A stretch of DNA of 64,000 nt from Aliidiomarina soli (GCF_003986975.1 NZ_PIPO01000001.1:310001-374000), one strand, 5' to 3'; shown: positions 1-8,205, counted from the first letter of the stretch. Numbers and translations: made by a program. Notes: a model not told the origin generated them from the letters alone.

Positions 1-231
1 CTGGCAGAGTCAAATGTCCGTGTATGTGCAGTTGCGCCCGGCTACGTGGCAACCCCTAGGATTATGGACGCTGGAAAAGAGGTTACGCACTGGATGGCGA
101 GCGTACATCCTATGCAGCGCCTCGCCAGCCGGGAAGAAGTTGCTGATTTGGTTGCATATCTGCTAAGTGACCGTGCGGCCTTTATGACCGGGAGCGTTCA
201 TTCAATCGATGGTGGTTATACTGCACAATAA
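1..231 (+). CDS. SDR family oxidoreductase, C-terminal fragment
   Basis: The reading frame is open from the first base, so this is the C-terminal 76 residues of a gene starting left of the window. The fragment carries the late hallmarks of classical short-chain dehydrogenases: a V-A-P-G-Y-V-x-T-P segment after the catalytic helix and the closing A-F-M-T-G-S-V-H-S-I-D-G-G-Y stretch. SDR enzymes are cytosolic NAD(P)H-dependent oxidoreductases. The nucleotide-binding Gly motif and the catalytic Tyr-Lys lie outside the window, so cofactor and substrate cannot be judged. It is followed by a 153-base gap before the lipid kinase gene. Confidence 0.85.
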   Translation: MAESNVRVCAVAPGYVATPRIMDAGKEVTHWMASVHPMQRLASREEVADLVAYLLSDRAAFMTGSVHSIDGGYTAQ

Positions 232-384
232 TGAGATTGCGTATGGCACAGCCTTGACTGACGATGTTAAGCATACTCGAGTGGCTCACCCTGGTCTCTA
301 AGGTAAATATTGTGGCAGCGCTTTGCAGCCTTTGAATAAAGCGTTTACCTTTAATAGGGCGCTTAATCGGAAGGGAGTACAGCA

Positions 385-1284
385 TTGCAGCATGCCTTGT
401 TAATTGTCAATCCGCAGAGCCGGAATGGCCAGTCTGAGGCGCTAAATGAAGCCATCGACTTGCTTAGAAGCTCAGGTATTGAGGTCGACGTTTGTGTGTC
501 TGAAAGCGCATCTCAGATGGCTTCAAGGATTGCGGATTACCATCAGCAAGATGGGGTGGTTATTGTTGCCGGGGGCGATGGAACCATTAGCTCGGCGTTG
601 GAGTCGGTTTATGAGAACCAGCAAAGCTTAGCAATTTTACCGATGGGAACGGCAAACGACCTGGCTCGTTCGCTGGGGGTTCCGCAGGATATTGTCGAAG
701 CCGCGCAGATTATTGTTGATGATAAGCGAGAACAGATAAACCTGGCGAAGGTGAATGGTAAGTACTTTGTGAATGTTGCTCATGTCGGCTTAGGGGTCGA
801 TGTAACTCATGAACTGACGTCAGAAACGAAAAAGTACTTTGGCGTGTTTGCGTATCTGGGCGCTTTTATAAGTGTATTCAAGCGTAACAAAAGCTTTAGA
901 GTTGATATAAAAGCCGATGATTGGGGCTGCTCTGTGAGAGCCATTCATCTGGCAATCGGTAATGGGCGCTACTATGGTGGCGGAAATATTGTGGATGACG
1001 ACTCCACGTTACTGGATGGACAACTGAACCTATTTTGCTTAAAACCACAACGGTGGTGGCAGTTGCTCTTACTGGGCGCGAACTTGCGCAGCGGTAACTT
1101 ACGCACTGCAGAGCGGGTGATATGTAAAACTGCCAAAAAGATTAGTATTAAAACCTCTAAACCAAGGCAACTTCATGCTGATGGTGAATTTAAAACGGAT
1201 ACGCCAGCTGAGTTCGAAGTGATACCGAAAGCGATAGAAGTGATCGTTGGTGATATGCCTCTGCCAAACATAAAGAAGGATTAA
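385..1284 (+). CDS. Diacylglycerol/lipid kinase family protein (YegS/DgkB-like)
   Basis: A 299-residue soluble kinase of the DAGK catalytic family, which phosphorylates diacylglycerol or related lipids with ATP at the inner face of the membrane. The G-G-D-G-T nucleotide-binding motif is at residues 63-67 and is followed by L-P-M-G-T-A-N-D-L-A, the second family signature. The start is TTG; AAGGGAG at 371-377 sits 7 bases upstream and supports it. The length is normal for the family. Four short genes follow closely on the same strand, suggesting an envelope-related operon. The actual lipid substrate cannot be told from sequence. Confidence 0.88.
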   Translation: MQHALLIVNPQSRNGQSEALNEAIDLLRSSGIEVDVCVSESASQMASRIADYHQQDGVVIVAGGDGTISSALESVYENQQSLAILPMGTANDLARSLGVPQDIVEAAQIIVDDKREQINLAKVNGKYFVNVAHVGLGVDVTHELTSETKKYFGVFAYLGAFISVFKRNKSFRVDIKADDWGCSVRAIHLAIGNGRYYGGGNIVDDDSTLLDGQLNLFCLKPQRWWQLLLLGANLRSGNLRTAERVICKTAKKISIKTSKPRQLHADGEFKTDTPAEFEVIPKAIEVIVGDMPLPNIKKD

Positions 1285-1285
1285 T

Positions 1286-1726
1286 ATGTCGATAATGCGC
1301 ACAGACAATGAAGCCGATGCTGTGGAAATTCTAAAGTTAGTCATGGAGACAACGGATTACTATCGCGAGATGGCGAACGTGGTCGAAGACGATAGTCTTG
1401 CTGGTAAGCTCGATAACATCGCCAGCGAACGAGCCACTTATATTGAGCCATGTCGAAACATGGTCAAAGAGCTCGGCGAGCTGCCAGCTAAACCAGATCC
1501 TGATAAAGAACTCCTGCAAAAAATCGGCGGCGAGCTTACTCAGTTTTTTTCCGCTGATTCGAAGAACGCTATTCTGGATAAATGTCTGCAGGAAGATGAG
1601 AAGCTCGCTGAGTTGGTCAAAGAGACTAAGCTGGGTGAGAAGTCAGCGGAGTTTCAAAAACTACTGGACGCACTGGCTGAAAATCTTAGCACCACCCAGA
1701 AATCAGTTCAGGCGTTAAAGGATTAG
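1286..1726 (+). CDS. DUF2383 / PA2169-type four-helix-bundle protein
   Basis: A 146-residue, acidic, nearly all-helical protein without signal peptide or membrane segment. The N-terminal half (V-E-I-L-K-L-V-M-E-T-T-D-Y-Y-R) and the regular spacing of acidic and Leu positions fit the ferritin-like DUF2383/PA2169 four-helix family, whose function is unknown and whose members are often linked to stress. It starts one base after the lipid kinase stop codon with AAGGA just upstream, so the two are probably co-transcribed. A second ATG at 1295 is possible. Family assignment is by pattern only. Confidence 0.65.
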   Translation: MSIMRTDNEADAVEILKLVMETTDYYREMANVVEDDSLAGKLDNIASERATYIEPCRNMVKELGELPAKPDPDKELLQKIGGELTQFFSADSKNAILDKCLQEDEKLAELVKETKLGEKSAEFQKLLDALAENLSTTQKSVQALKD

Positions 1727-1744
1727 TAAACCAAGGAGATAACG

Positions 1745-1987
1745 ATGAAAGGACTACTACTAGGCCTTACCGCTGCGCTCGCAGCAACTGCCGTCAATGC
1801 GCAAACGGCCAGTACCACCGCCGAACTGGATGCTAACTTAACGGACAATACTAAGTACTGTTACTACGCAAACGAAGAGTACTCTGAAGGTTCGCTCATG
1901 GAGCAGGAAGATAGCTTGATGCAGTGCGTCGATACGACGGATAGCGAGAGTCTGGTGTGGCGGGCATATGAGCCTGAACAGTCGTAG
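1745..1987 (+). CDS. Small secreted DUF1496-like protein
   Basis: An 80-residue protein with a clear signal peptide (K2, hydrophobic stretch to residue 18, likely cleavage after V-N-A). The mature part is about 60 residues, acidic, with two Cys about 22 apart. The first lies in a C-Y-Y-A-N-E-E-Y-S-E-G segment resembling the DUF1496 motif (C-Y-Y...Y-S-x-G...C), and the end has L-V-W-R. It is probably periplasmic, perhaps with one disulfide; function is unknown. A perfect AAGGAG lies upstream of the ATG. It is sandwiched between the DUF2383 gene and a TonB-C-like lipoprotein. Confidence 0.7.
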   Translation: MKGLLLGLTAALAATAVNAQTASTTAELDANLTDNTKYCYYANEEYSEGSLMEQEDSLMQCVDTTDSESLVWRAYEPEQS

Positions 1988-2021
1988 AGCGCTATGAAAT
2001 GGATCTCAAAAGGAGCTCAAA

Positions 2022-2417
2022 ATGAAACTTTATATTCTCATCTTAGCCACGTTGGTATTCGCGGTTGGTTGTACAGCAACTCCTGAAAAGCACTTAACCC
2101 AGGAGCCGGTGGAGATTTCGGGGCCTGAGCTAGATGAATACTGGGTGCTGGAGAATAATCAACTTAGTTTTAGGACAGGTAACGTGGATGAGCCGACTGA
2201 GCCTGGCGTTGTCACGGTCCGGTATTTAATCGATTCGAATGGCCGCGTGTTTGAACGCGAAATCGTCGAGTCGACCCCGGCAAGAATGTGGGATAAGTTT
2301 GCGTTAAACGCGATGCAGGCCGCCAGCTATCGCCCGGCAGCGAGCAACCCTAACAGCACACCAGTCTACGTCACAGTAGATTTTGAGTTTAGGAACCCTT
2401 TGCAAGAGACCCGTTAA
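2022..2417 (+). CDS. Lipoprotein with TonB C-terminal-like domain
   Basis: A 131-residue protein with a lipoprotein signal (lipobox F-A-V-G-C, Cys17). Residues about 60-128 look like an isolated TonB C-terminal fold: V-V-T-V-R-Y-L-I-D-S-N-G-R-V then A-L-N-A-M-Q-A-A-S-Y-R-P-A and a final V-D-F-E-F. There is no N-terminal TonB membrane anchor for ExbB/ExbD and no Pro-rich spacer, so it is not an energy transducer in the usual sense. It is probably tethered to a membrane and contacts an envelope partner. Strong AAAGGAG ribosome site. Last gene of the cluster that begins with the lipid kinase. Confidence 0.72.
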   Translation: MKLYILILATLVFAVGCTATPEKHLTQEPVEISGPELDEYWVLENNQLSFRTGNVDEPTEPGVVTVRYLIDSNGRVFEREIVESTPARMWDKFALNAMQAASYRPAASNPNSTPVYVTVDFEFRNPLQETR

Positions 2418-2538
2418 CCGACCATTGTAAAAATCTCACTAGGTAATTCTAGCTGTCGATTGCGGCACGACGCGAACGACTATGCTGTCAGAGCGCGCCG
2501 TATTGGTTGCGCCAAATTAACCAATTGAGGAGAAGACA

Positions 2539-2892
2539 ATGGATTACGTAGACGGTTTTGTGGCCGCAGTGCCCAATGAAAACAAAGAAAAGTTTATCCA
2601 GCATGCCCGTGATGCGGCGAAGATCTTCAAGGAGCATGGCGCAACCCGGGTGGTGGAGTGCTGGGGTGATGATGTACCGGACGGCACAGTGACTTCGTTT
2701 CCGATGGCGGTGAAATGCGAGAAAGGGGAAACGGTAGTGTTTTCCTGGATTATCTGGCCATCGAAAGAGGCGCGCAAAGCGGGCATGGAAAAATCAATGA
2801 ATGATCCGCGCCTGAGCAAGGAGAATAATCCGATGCCATTTGACGGCAAGCGGGTTATTTTCGGCGGTTTTCAGATAGTGCTTGAGGAATAG
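2539..2892 (+). CDS. DUF1428 family protein (YbaA-like)
   Basis: A 117-residue cytosolic protein starting M-D-Y-V-D-G-F-V-A-A-V-P. It has the DUF1428 hallmarks E-C-W-G-D-D-V-P-D-G, the W-I-I-W-P-S-K-E-A-R segment, and a closing P-F-D-G-K-R-V-I-F-G-G-F. This dimeric alpha/beta-barrel (ferredoxin-like) family has no established reaction. Full length for the family. The ATG is preceded by GAGGAG. It is separated from its neighbours by 121 and 50 bases, so it may be a single-gene unit. Confidence 0.85.
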   Translation: MDYVDGFVAAVPNENKEKFIQHARDAAKIFKEHGATRVVECWGDDVPDGTVTSFPMAVKCEKGETVVFSWIIWPSKEARKAGMEKSMNDPRLSKENNPMPFDGKRVIFGGFQIVLEE

Positions 2893-2942
2893 CGATTTTA
2901 GCTTAAAGTTAAATGTGCATGCCATAAACTAAGGACAGTCAT

Positions 2943-3890
2943 ATGAAACCCCGCGTAATAGTATCAATGCTCGCTATGGCGTGCACATTTCCTCTACTTG
3001 GTTGCAACTCGTCTGACGACCCGGCTGTATCACCTAATATTGCTGATACAAAAGACCTTGTCGAACAGGCCCAGCTTGACTGGCAAGCTGCAGGATTGCA
3101 GAACTATGCATTTACCCGCACCTTTATGGTTGGCGAGTGTGATGGAGGGATTGTCGCGGATGCTCCGCCTCCCATGGTTAACGTGGTACTGGACACAGGC
3201 GAACCCTACGCGATCTCACCTTGGTATAATGAAGCCCGGTTGATTGGTGACAACTATCGCTACGATGGCTATGAGCGCCTGCATGAAGCGCTGATGGATA
3301 TTCTTGATGAAGGACCTGTGTTGCTGGGCCGCAACCGCAATAACATCGACGAACTGCCTACTTTTGATGATCGCGGCGTGGTCACTGAATGGTTTCATAA
3401 AGAGAATAGTCGAGAGAATAATGGCTGTACCTATACGGCATCGACCCGGCGCCTGGTAGGCCTTGATGAATTGAGCTACCCGCTGACTAACTATGTTCAT
3501 GAATTCAACCAGGGTGCGCAAACCTGGATTGAGGCAGATCTGCAGGACTACACTTACCGGGTGCGTTTTATTCGCGGCAGCTGTGCAGAGCCGCAGACGT
3601 CGTCGCTGACCACTATTCGGGTTGTTGATGGTAGGGTCGATGAATCAGCGACTGAGTGGGACGGCGATGAAGATCGAGACTTGTTCGAGGCTACTCTGGG
3701 GATGGTATTTTACGAGCTAACCTATGCTATGGCACAACTGCCGGACACCCTGGTTGCAGCGGCTGAAAGTGATACTCCTATTGCTTATGACCCCAACTTT
3801 GGTTTCCCGCTGAGTTTCTATGCTGAATATGGTTCTGAATCAACAGAATCCTGCGGTGCTACCGGAATAATTGTTGAGTCGTTTGAGTAA
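2943..3890 (+). CDS. Lipoprotein with two DUF6174-like repeats
   Basis: A 315-residue lipoprotein (lipobox L-L-G-C, Cys21). Two related halves are visible. About residues 45-155 begin W-Q-A-A-G-L-Q-N-Y-A-F-T-R-T-F and contain G-E-C; about residues 193-310 begin W-I-E-A-D-L-Q-D-Y-T-Y-R-V-R-F and contain G-S-C. Each half ends near another Cys, compatible with one disulfide per repeat. This is the pattern of the uncharacterised DUF6174 family, where one copy is usual. Ribosome site AAGGAC. Function unknown; the product is presumably anchored in the inner or outer membrane on the periplasmic side. Confidence 0.7.
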   Translation: MKPRVIVSMLAMACTFPLLGCNSSDDPAVSPNIADTKDLVEQAQLDWQAAGLQNYAFTRTFMVGECDGGIVADAPPPMVNVVLDTGEPYAISPWYNEARLIGDNYRYDGYERLHEALMDILDEGPVLLGRNRNNIDELPTFDDRGVVTEWFHKENSRENNGCTYTASTRRLVGLDELSYPLTNYVHEFNQGAQTWIEADLQDYTYRVRFIRGSCAEPQTSSLTTIRVVDGRVDESATEWDGDEDRDLFEATLGMVFYELTYAMAQLPDTLVAAAESDTPIAYDPNFGFPLSFYAEYGSESTESCGATGIIVESFE

Positions 3891-3926
3891 GTAGGTCCCT
3901 GAATCAGGAAACAGAAAGGAGGCATT

Positions 3927-4598
3927 ATGCGTCCTCAGCATATTCCGTGGCTGGTATTCTGGGTGCCGGTGATTGCGGTACACGGCGCCTACGGTATTGG
4001 TTGGTGGGAAGGGGTAGCCTACCAGTGTAACCCGTATATTCAGGGGTGCACTACGATCAGCCGTGCCGCCCGTGAGGGCAATGCTATTTTCTTCTTTCGT
4101 GCGCTGATGATGCCTCTGGCGGCGGTGTTGGTATTGTTTTGGTGCCTGCAGTCGGTGTGGCTACATCGGATCACGGGCAAGTCGCACTGGCTGATTTTTA
4201 TTCTGGGCAGTATCGGTGCGCTTTTCCTGATCCTCTATGTTGACTTCCTGGGTACCGACGGCGATTTTAATCGCTTTTTGCGGCGTTATGGAGTGATTTT
4301 CTATTTTGGCCTCACGGTGCTTGCTCAAGTTATGAGCATTGCTTCCCTGCATAAAGTACGCAACACGCTAGAGCCCGCTATTCAGCGTTATATGCAGCTG
4401 CAACTGGCGCTGATTATGCTCTGTTGGGTGCTGGCGATGGCGAATCTGGTGATTAAAGGCATCGGCTTCAGTTGGGCCGACATGATGGAAAATAACATCG
4501 AGTGGTTCTTCGCCCTGTGCATGTCTCTGCATTTTCCGTTTGTAGCGCTTATGTGGAAGCGCACAGGGTTTCGCTGGCACTTCAGCAACGAAGCCTGA
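3927..4598 (+). CDS. Hypothetical polytopic membrane protein
   Basis: A 223-residue protein with about six hydrophobic segments, starting near residues 7-25, 53-75, 87-107, 122-143, 158-178 and 193-212. A C-x-x-x-x-x-x-C pair (residues 32-39) lies in the first outside loop and is followed by I-S-R-A-A-R-E-G-N. This loosely recalls the FRAG1/DRAM/Sfk1 membrane family, but the match is too weak to name it. Strong AGAAAGGAGG ribosome site. Its stop codon lies inside the terminator stem at 4585-4620, so transcription ends immediately after the gene. Confidence 0.7.
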   Translation: MRPQHIPWLVFWVPVIAVHGAYGIGWWEGVAYQCNPYIQGCTTISRAAREGNAIFFFRALMMPLAAVLVLFWCLQSVWLHRITGKSHWLIFILGSIGALFLILYVDFLGTDGDFNRFLRRYGVIFYFGLTVLAQVMSIASLHKVRNTLEPAIQRYMQLQLALIMLCWVLAMANLVIKGIGFSWADMMENNIEWFFALCMSLHFPFVALMWKRTGFRWHFSNEA

Positions 4599-4620
4599 CT
4601 TAACGGTCAGGCTTCGTTGC
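4585..4620. terminator. Strong intrinsic terminator
   Basis: A perfect 15-base-pair stem (4585-4599 with 4606-4620) with a 6-base loop, followed on the plus strand by TTTGTGTTT. It overlaps the stop codon of the membrane protein gene and lies 8 bases beyond the stop of the small minus-strand gene. It therefore probably serves both convergent genes. Confidence 0.85.
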
Positions 4621-4627
4621 TTTGTGT

Positions 4628-4750
4628 TTACTTATGTTCGTGTTTTTTCAATGATGGATGTTTAGGCTTATTTTCCTCAGTTACCCGTCTCCGTTTATCT
4701 GTCTTGCCGGTAGATTCTGCTTTGGGTTTTGGACCTGGTTTTATTGTCAT
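4628..4750 (-). CDS. Small basic protein, 40 residues
   Basis: This is a 40-residue product beginning M-T-I-K-P-G-P-K-P-K and ending K-K-H-E-H-K. Fourteen residues are Lys or Arg; there is no hydrophobic segment and almost certainly no fold, so it looks like a disordered nucleic-acid- or ribosome-binding peptide. The minus strand has AAGGAG ending about 7 bases before this ATG, which selects it over longer upstream starts. The convergent hairpin at 4585-4620 terminates it. In size and composition it recalls ribosome-associated peptides such as Sra, but I see no alignable homology. Confidence 0.6.
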   Translation of the reverse strand: MTIKPGPKPKAESTGKTDKRRRVTEENKPKHPSLKKHEHK

Positions 4751-4913
4751 AACTAGCTCCTTGATTTTATCAATGTGCATGTTTAGATTAGTTGCTAATA
4801 TCAGAAAGTGATAATTTTTAAGTTGAGTTTTTGCCTTGGCGGATTGAAACGGGCCGATCTGACCGTTTGCTGAGCGGGATGCCTGATGACATGGAAAATA
4901 ATGAAAGGGATTT

Positions 4914-5249
4914 ATGCAAGCAGTAAGCCAGCGGACGCTAGATGTTAACGGCACAGCTATCGAAGTCAGCTACAACAAGCTGACCTCGAAACTTACGATT
5001 AGCAGTGGTGGCATTCAGATATACAGAAAGTATTTGTGGTTGCCCTATGGCAACTACCGCTTTGAGCTTGCTAATGAGCGTTACACCCTGAGGGTTTGGA
5101 TGCTGCCGTTCTGTCAGTTTTCCCTGTATGGCCCAGACGGGGTAGTCTGCAACAATGTCTTTCCCAAGCTAAAACGCTACTCATTGGTAATGATGGCGAT
5201 GTCGCCCGTGCGACACACATTGATGCTGCTGGCCTGGGCGATTTCATAG
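4914..5249 (+). CDS. Hypothetical protein
   Basis: A 111-residue protein I do not recognise. The first 80 residues alternate polar and hydrophobic positions like a beta-sheet domain (V-N-G-T-A-I-E-V-S-Y, then K-Y-L-W-L-P-Y-G-N-Y-R-F-E-L). The last 30 residues form one Met/Leu-rich hydrophobic segment that could be a C-terminal membrane anchor. A GAAAGGGA ribosome site precedes the ATG. The methyltransferase gene begins 14 bases after the stop, so the pair is probably co-transcribed. Confidence 0.55.
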   Translation: MQAVSQRTLDVNGTAIEVSYNKLTSKLTISSGGIQIYRKYLWLPYGNYRFELANERYTLRVWMLPFCQFSLYGPDGVVCNNVFPKLKRYSLVMMAMSPVRHTLMLLAWAIS

Positions 5250-5263
5250 AGGTGTAGGATCTG

Positions 5264-5896
5264 ATGAAGAACAAAGATCATTGGGAAGATGTTTATTCTA
5301 CCAAAGCGGCGGACGAGGTTAGTTGGTTTCAGCCGCAGGCTGAGCGTTCACTGGCGTTGATCCATGCGTGTGTTTGCGAGGGGCCACGACGGATTATTGA
5401 TATTGGTGGCGGCGCCTCGCGGCTGGTGGATGATTTAATTGAGGATGCGGATAACCAGATCACGGTGCTGGACTTATCCTCTGCTGCGCTGAGAACAGCG
5501 CAAGCTCGTCTGTCGAAATCTGGTGAGCCAGCACAGGCGATAGAGTGGGTTGAGGCGGATGTGCTGGATATCGATCTGACCACACTGAAAGGTGCGCCGT
5601 TTGATATCTGGCATGACCGTGCAGTCTTTCATTTTCTTACCAATGCCTCTGACCGTGTGCGCTACGTAGAGCAGCTTAAAAGTGCGCTTAAGCCGGGTGG
5701 CTGGTTGATTATTGCAACCTTCGCTGATGATGGCCCCAGTAAATGCAGCGGCCTGCCGGTTGAGCGTTATGACGCCGACAAGCTGGCACAGGTTTTCGCC
5801 GAGGGCTTCACTCTGTTGCAGCAGCAACGCGAAACACATCTTACCCCAGCTGGCGCAGAGCAGAAGTTCATTTATTGTGTATTTAAACGTGACTGA
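5264..5896 (+). CDS. Class I SAM-dependent methyltransferase
   Basis: A 210-residue cytosolic methyltransferase. The N-terminus W-E-D-V-Y-S-T-K-A...V-S-W-F-Q is typical of small-molecule methyltransferases of the thiopurine/UbiE-like group. Motif I is I-I-D-I-G-G-G-A-S near residues 44-52, the acidic end of strand 2 is V-L-D-L-S, and the post-motif L-K-P-G-G-W-L-I-I-A-T-F is present. The acceptor cannot be deduced; an E-x-S-W-F-Q start often goes with detoxifying enzymes. Weak ribosome site GTAGGA. Downstream there is a 148-base gap before the lipase. Confidence 0.82.
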   Translation: MKNKDHWEDVYSTKAADEVSWFQPQAERSLALIHACVCEGPRRIIDIGGGASRLVDDLIEDADNQITVLDLSSAALRTAQARLSKSGEPAQAIEWVEADVLDIDLTTLKGAPFDIWHDRAVFHFLTNASDRVRYVEQLKSALKPGGWLIIATFADDGPSKCSGLPVERYDADKLAQVFAEGFTLLQQQRETHLTPAGAEQKFIYCVFKRD

Positions 5897-6044
5897 ATTG
5901 AAACCTTCCTAGGCTGACTTTGCTCTGTTTTTCTCTCACTTGTTAATATTTTGTCAACGTGCTTTTATAGGCGTAACTTGCTATTGCAGTGCGACGCAGG
6001 TCCACATAAGCGGTTAATTGACTCAATCATTAAGTGAGGCGGGT

Positions 6045-7097
6045 ATGGTTCGAACAATGTTCATCTCTATAGCAATGGGAATTCTGTTAATAACAGCAAT
6101 GCCGGCAGCAGCCGATTCAGGCTATCCGGTGGTATTAATTCATGGCTTCCAGCCGCATCAGTTGCAGGCGCAGCCAAATGCAGATCAGGTCGAGTTGGAC
6201 GGCGCTGCGTACTGGGACGAGTATTGGGGCCCACGGGCAGCGGCGCGGATTGACTGGCCGTCGCATCAGCGGGTTACCCAGCAGATTTCTACGCAGTATG
6301 TTTGGCCGAAGCTACAGGAACTTTCTAGCAGCGGTCTCTGCCGCGATGGTTGCTTATTGGTGACCCACTCAACAGGCGATCTTATTGCACGCCATATCCT
6401 TGAGAATCAGCGTAACTGGCTCGAAAATGCAGGACTTGAGCCGCTTAACTTTGTCGCCACGATTGATTTTGCAGGTGCGGGTGGTGGCTCTGAACTGGCC
6501 GATATTGCTATTAATGTCGCCGAAGGCGGTGGTTTAACCAATGCAGCCATGCGTTATGCCATTTCGCTCTGGCTTGGAATTACTCCTACTCAGGGCAACC
6601 TTGGTGTGCTAAGTGATTTGCGTGTTGCTAACGCGCGTCAACTTGCCCGTTTACCTGACGAACGGGTACCACGGCTGCGCTTTGTGGGCGATGCCACCGA
6701 CTTCTGGAGTGTTACAGCGCCATTTTTACCGGGCCATGATGACGGTGTGGTGTCTGCTCATTCGACCTGTGGTGCGGCGGATGTCAGTAACTTTAATAGT
6801 TGTTCACCAACCATGAACTTCAGTGGTCGCCTGACCAGCATGTCGAATGGTGTTGAGCAATTTATGCCATACCATTATCCGATTGCGATGGGCTCCGGTT
6901 ACAGTCATAGCGGTACAATCGCGGCGCAGCACGAGGGCCCCTTAGGCTCGGTGCAGCGTTTACTGAATTTGGCCAACGGCGAAACTCTGTCGGTGGCCTA
7001 TGAACGCGAGTCGGGCTGGTTTGGGCGTCGCTTTGAATACATTCAGGGGTCGCAGCAACAAACCATGTCGGAAGTGGCGCAAGGCTTGTTGCGTTAA
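6045..7097 (+). CDS. Secreted lipase-like alpha/beta hydrolase
   Basis: A 350-residue hydrolase with a signal peptide (cleavage about A22-A-D). V-V-L-I-H-G-F at residues 29-35 forms the oxyanion region. The nucleophile elbow is V-T-H-S-T-G-D (Ser109), so the first Gly of the common G-x-S-x-G is Thr. Acidic and His residues near G-H-D-D-G-V-V-S-A-H-S fit the rest of the triad. C99 and C103, and a later Cys pair, may form disulfides. The ATG at 6045 is chosen over an upstream TTG (6018) because it follows GTGAGGCGGG and opens a proper signal peptide. Probably exported; the next gene likely encodes a partner. Confidence 0.78.
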   Translation: MVRTMFISIAMGILLITAMPAAADSGYPVVLIHGFQPHQLQAQPNADQVELDGAAYWDEYWGPRAAARIDWPSHQRVTQQISTQYVWPKLQELSSSGLCRDGCLLVTHSTGDLIARHILENQRNWLENAGLEPLNFVATIDFAGAGGGSELADIAINVAEGGGLTNAAMRYAISLWLGITPTQGNLGVLSDLRVANARQLARLPDERVPRLRFVGDATDFWSVTAPFLPGHDDGVVSAHSTCGAADVSNFNSCSPTMNFSGRLTSMSNGVEQFMPYHYPIAMGSGYSHSGTIAAQHEGPLGSVQRLLNLANGETLSVAYERESGWFGRRFEYIQGSQQQTMSEVAQGLLR

Positions 7098-7128
7098 GTC
7101 CAAAGCAACCTAGCAGGTAACTCGAACA

Positions 7129-8205
7129 GTGAAAAAGTATTGGTTGATAGGGGCGGCGTTCGCTGCCCTTTTGATTATCGGGTTGACCACTTGGTCAGCC
7201 CGCTTAGATATCGCCGTAGATGCTGACGAACCGCTTGCGACCGAGCCAAAGCTTGCTCAGGTCTTATCTGTTCAGGCGCAACCCGCAGCGACCCCTGGGT
7301 CGATAAATACCGCGTCGACGGATGACGATCCAGCCTACGATGGCGGTTATGACGATATTGCAGAAACCCCAGCCGCGGAAGCGATGCAGGCAATGGCCTC
7401 GCAGCAGCAGGCTATTTTGCAGTACCCTTCGTATTCACAGCCTTATGAGTATATTGGCGCGGCGCACCGCAACTGGAATCGAAGCTATCCGGTGGACATT
7501 CCAGTTCTCGACGGTGACGAAACGCTGTCTTTGCAGTTACAGCGTTATCACCATATCTACCCGCAAGCTCTTGAGGGCCAGTTGGTAGCTAGTATGGCGA
7601 TTGATGTGATGCGGCTGGAGCTTGTAGATGCCGATAGCGGTACGCTGCTGTACAGCGAGAGTAGCGACGAGCAGTCATTTGCAATTGCGCTTGAGGCGGA
7701 TTGGCCGCGTAACCTGCGTTTACGTGCGGAAGTAAGTTTTGCCGGTGGTCGAGAGCAGCTCAGCACTGATTTAACCTTTCATTATCCGGCCGCCAGGGTA
7801 ACCGCGGTGGGTCAAGCGAGAGTAGAGGGCGCTGATGTAGTCGCAGAGGTCACGGCTGAAGTAGAGCAGGCCGGCATTTACCGTTTACGAGCGGTGTTGT
7901 CCAAAGACGAAAGCCAGCCTTTGGCTGTGTTAACAGCACGGGAGAAGCTGGCCAGAGGGCAGCAGCGATTCCTAACCAGGGCTCACCATAGTGTCTTGCC
8001 TGAGCACGCAGCGGAGCTGTATTTAACTGACCTTGTGCTCGAGCGAATGTCGTCCCACCCGGGGGATGAACAGGGCTTTGGGCAAAGTAATCGTACTAGC
8101 TGGCCTCTTGGTATAGTTAATCCTGCCGATATAGATACCAGTCCCTATCAACCGGACGCTCAGGAACAACGTCAAATCGAGTTCCTGCGCAACTGGCAGG
8201 GATAG
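7129..8205 (+). CDS. Membrane-anchored periplasmic protein next to the lipase
   Basis: A 358-residue protein with GTG start. Residues 5-24 form one hydrophobic anchor, followed by an acidic, Ala/Pro-rich linker to about residue 100. The rest is beta-rich: Y-P-V-D-I-P-V-L-D-G-D-E-T-L then repeated short strands, including A-G-I-Y-R-L-R-A-V-L, which resembles Ig-like or 'choice-of-anchor' domains. The gene lies 31 bases after the lipase and is on the same strand. The topology recalls lipase-specific foldases (anchor plus periplasmic domain), but the helical foldase sequence is absent. Function as a lipase partner is inference. Confidence 0.6.
   Translation: MKKYWLIGAAFAALLIIGLTTWSARLDIAVDADEPLATEPKLAQVLSVQAQPAATPGSINTASTDDDPAYDGGYDDIAETPAAEAMQAMASQQQAILQYPSYSQPYEYIGAAHRNWNRSYPVDIPVLDGDETLSLQLQRYHHIYPQALEGQLVASMAIDVMRLELVDADSGTLLYSESSDEQSFAIALEADWPRNLRLRAEVSFAGGREQLSTDLTFHYPAARVTAVGQARVEGADVVAEVTAEVEQAGIYRLRAVLSKDESQPLAVLTAREKLARGQQRFLTRAHHSVLPEHAAELYLTDLVLERMSSHPGDEQGFGQSNRTSWPLGIVNPADIDTSPYQPDAQEQRQIEFLRNWQG

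Noticed and set aside
4751-4954. N-terminal extension of the small basic minus-strand protein to 108 residues
   Set aside because: A good ribosome site stands before the internal ATG at 4750, and the extension would overlap the start of the plus-strand gene at 4914.
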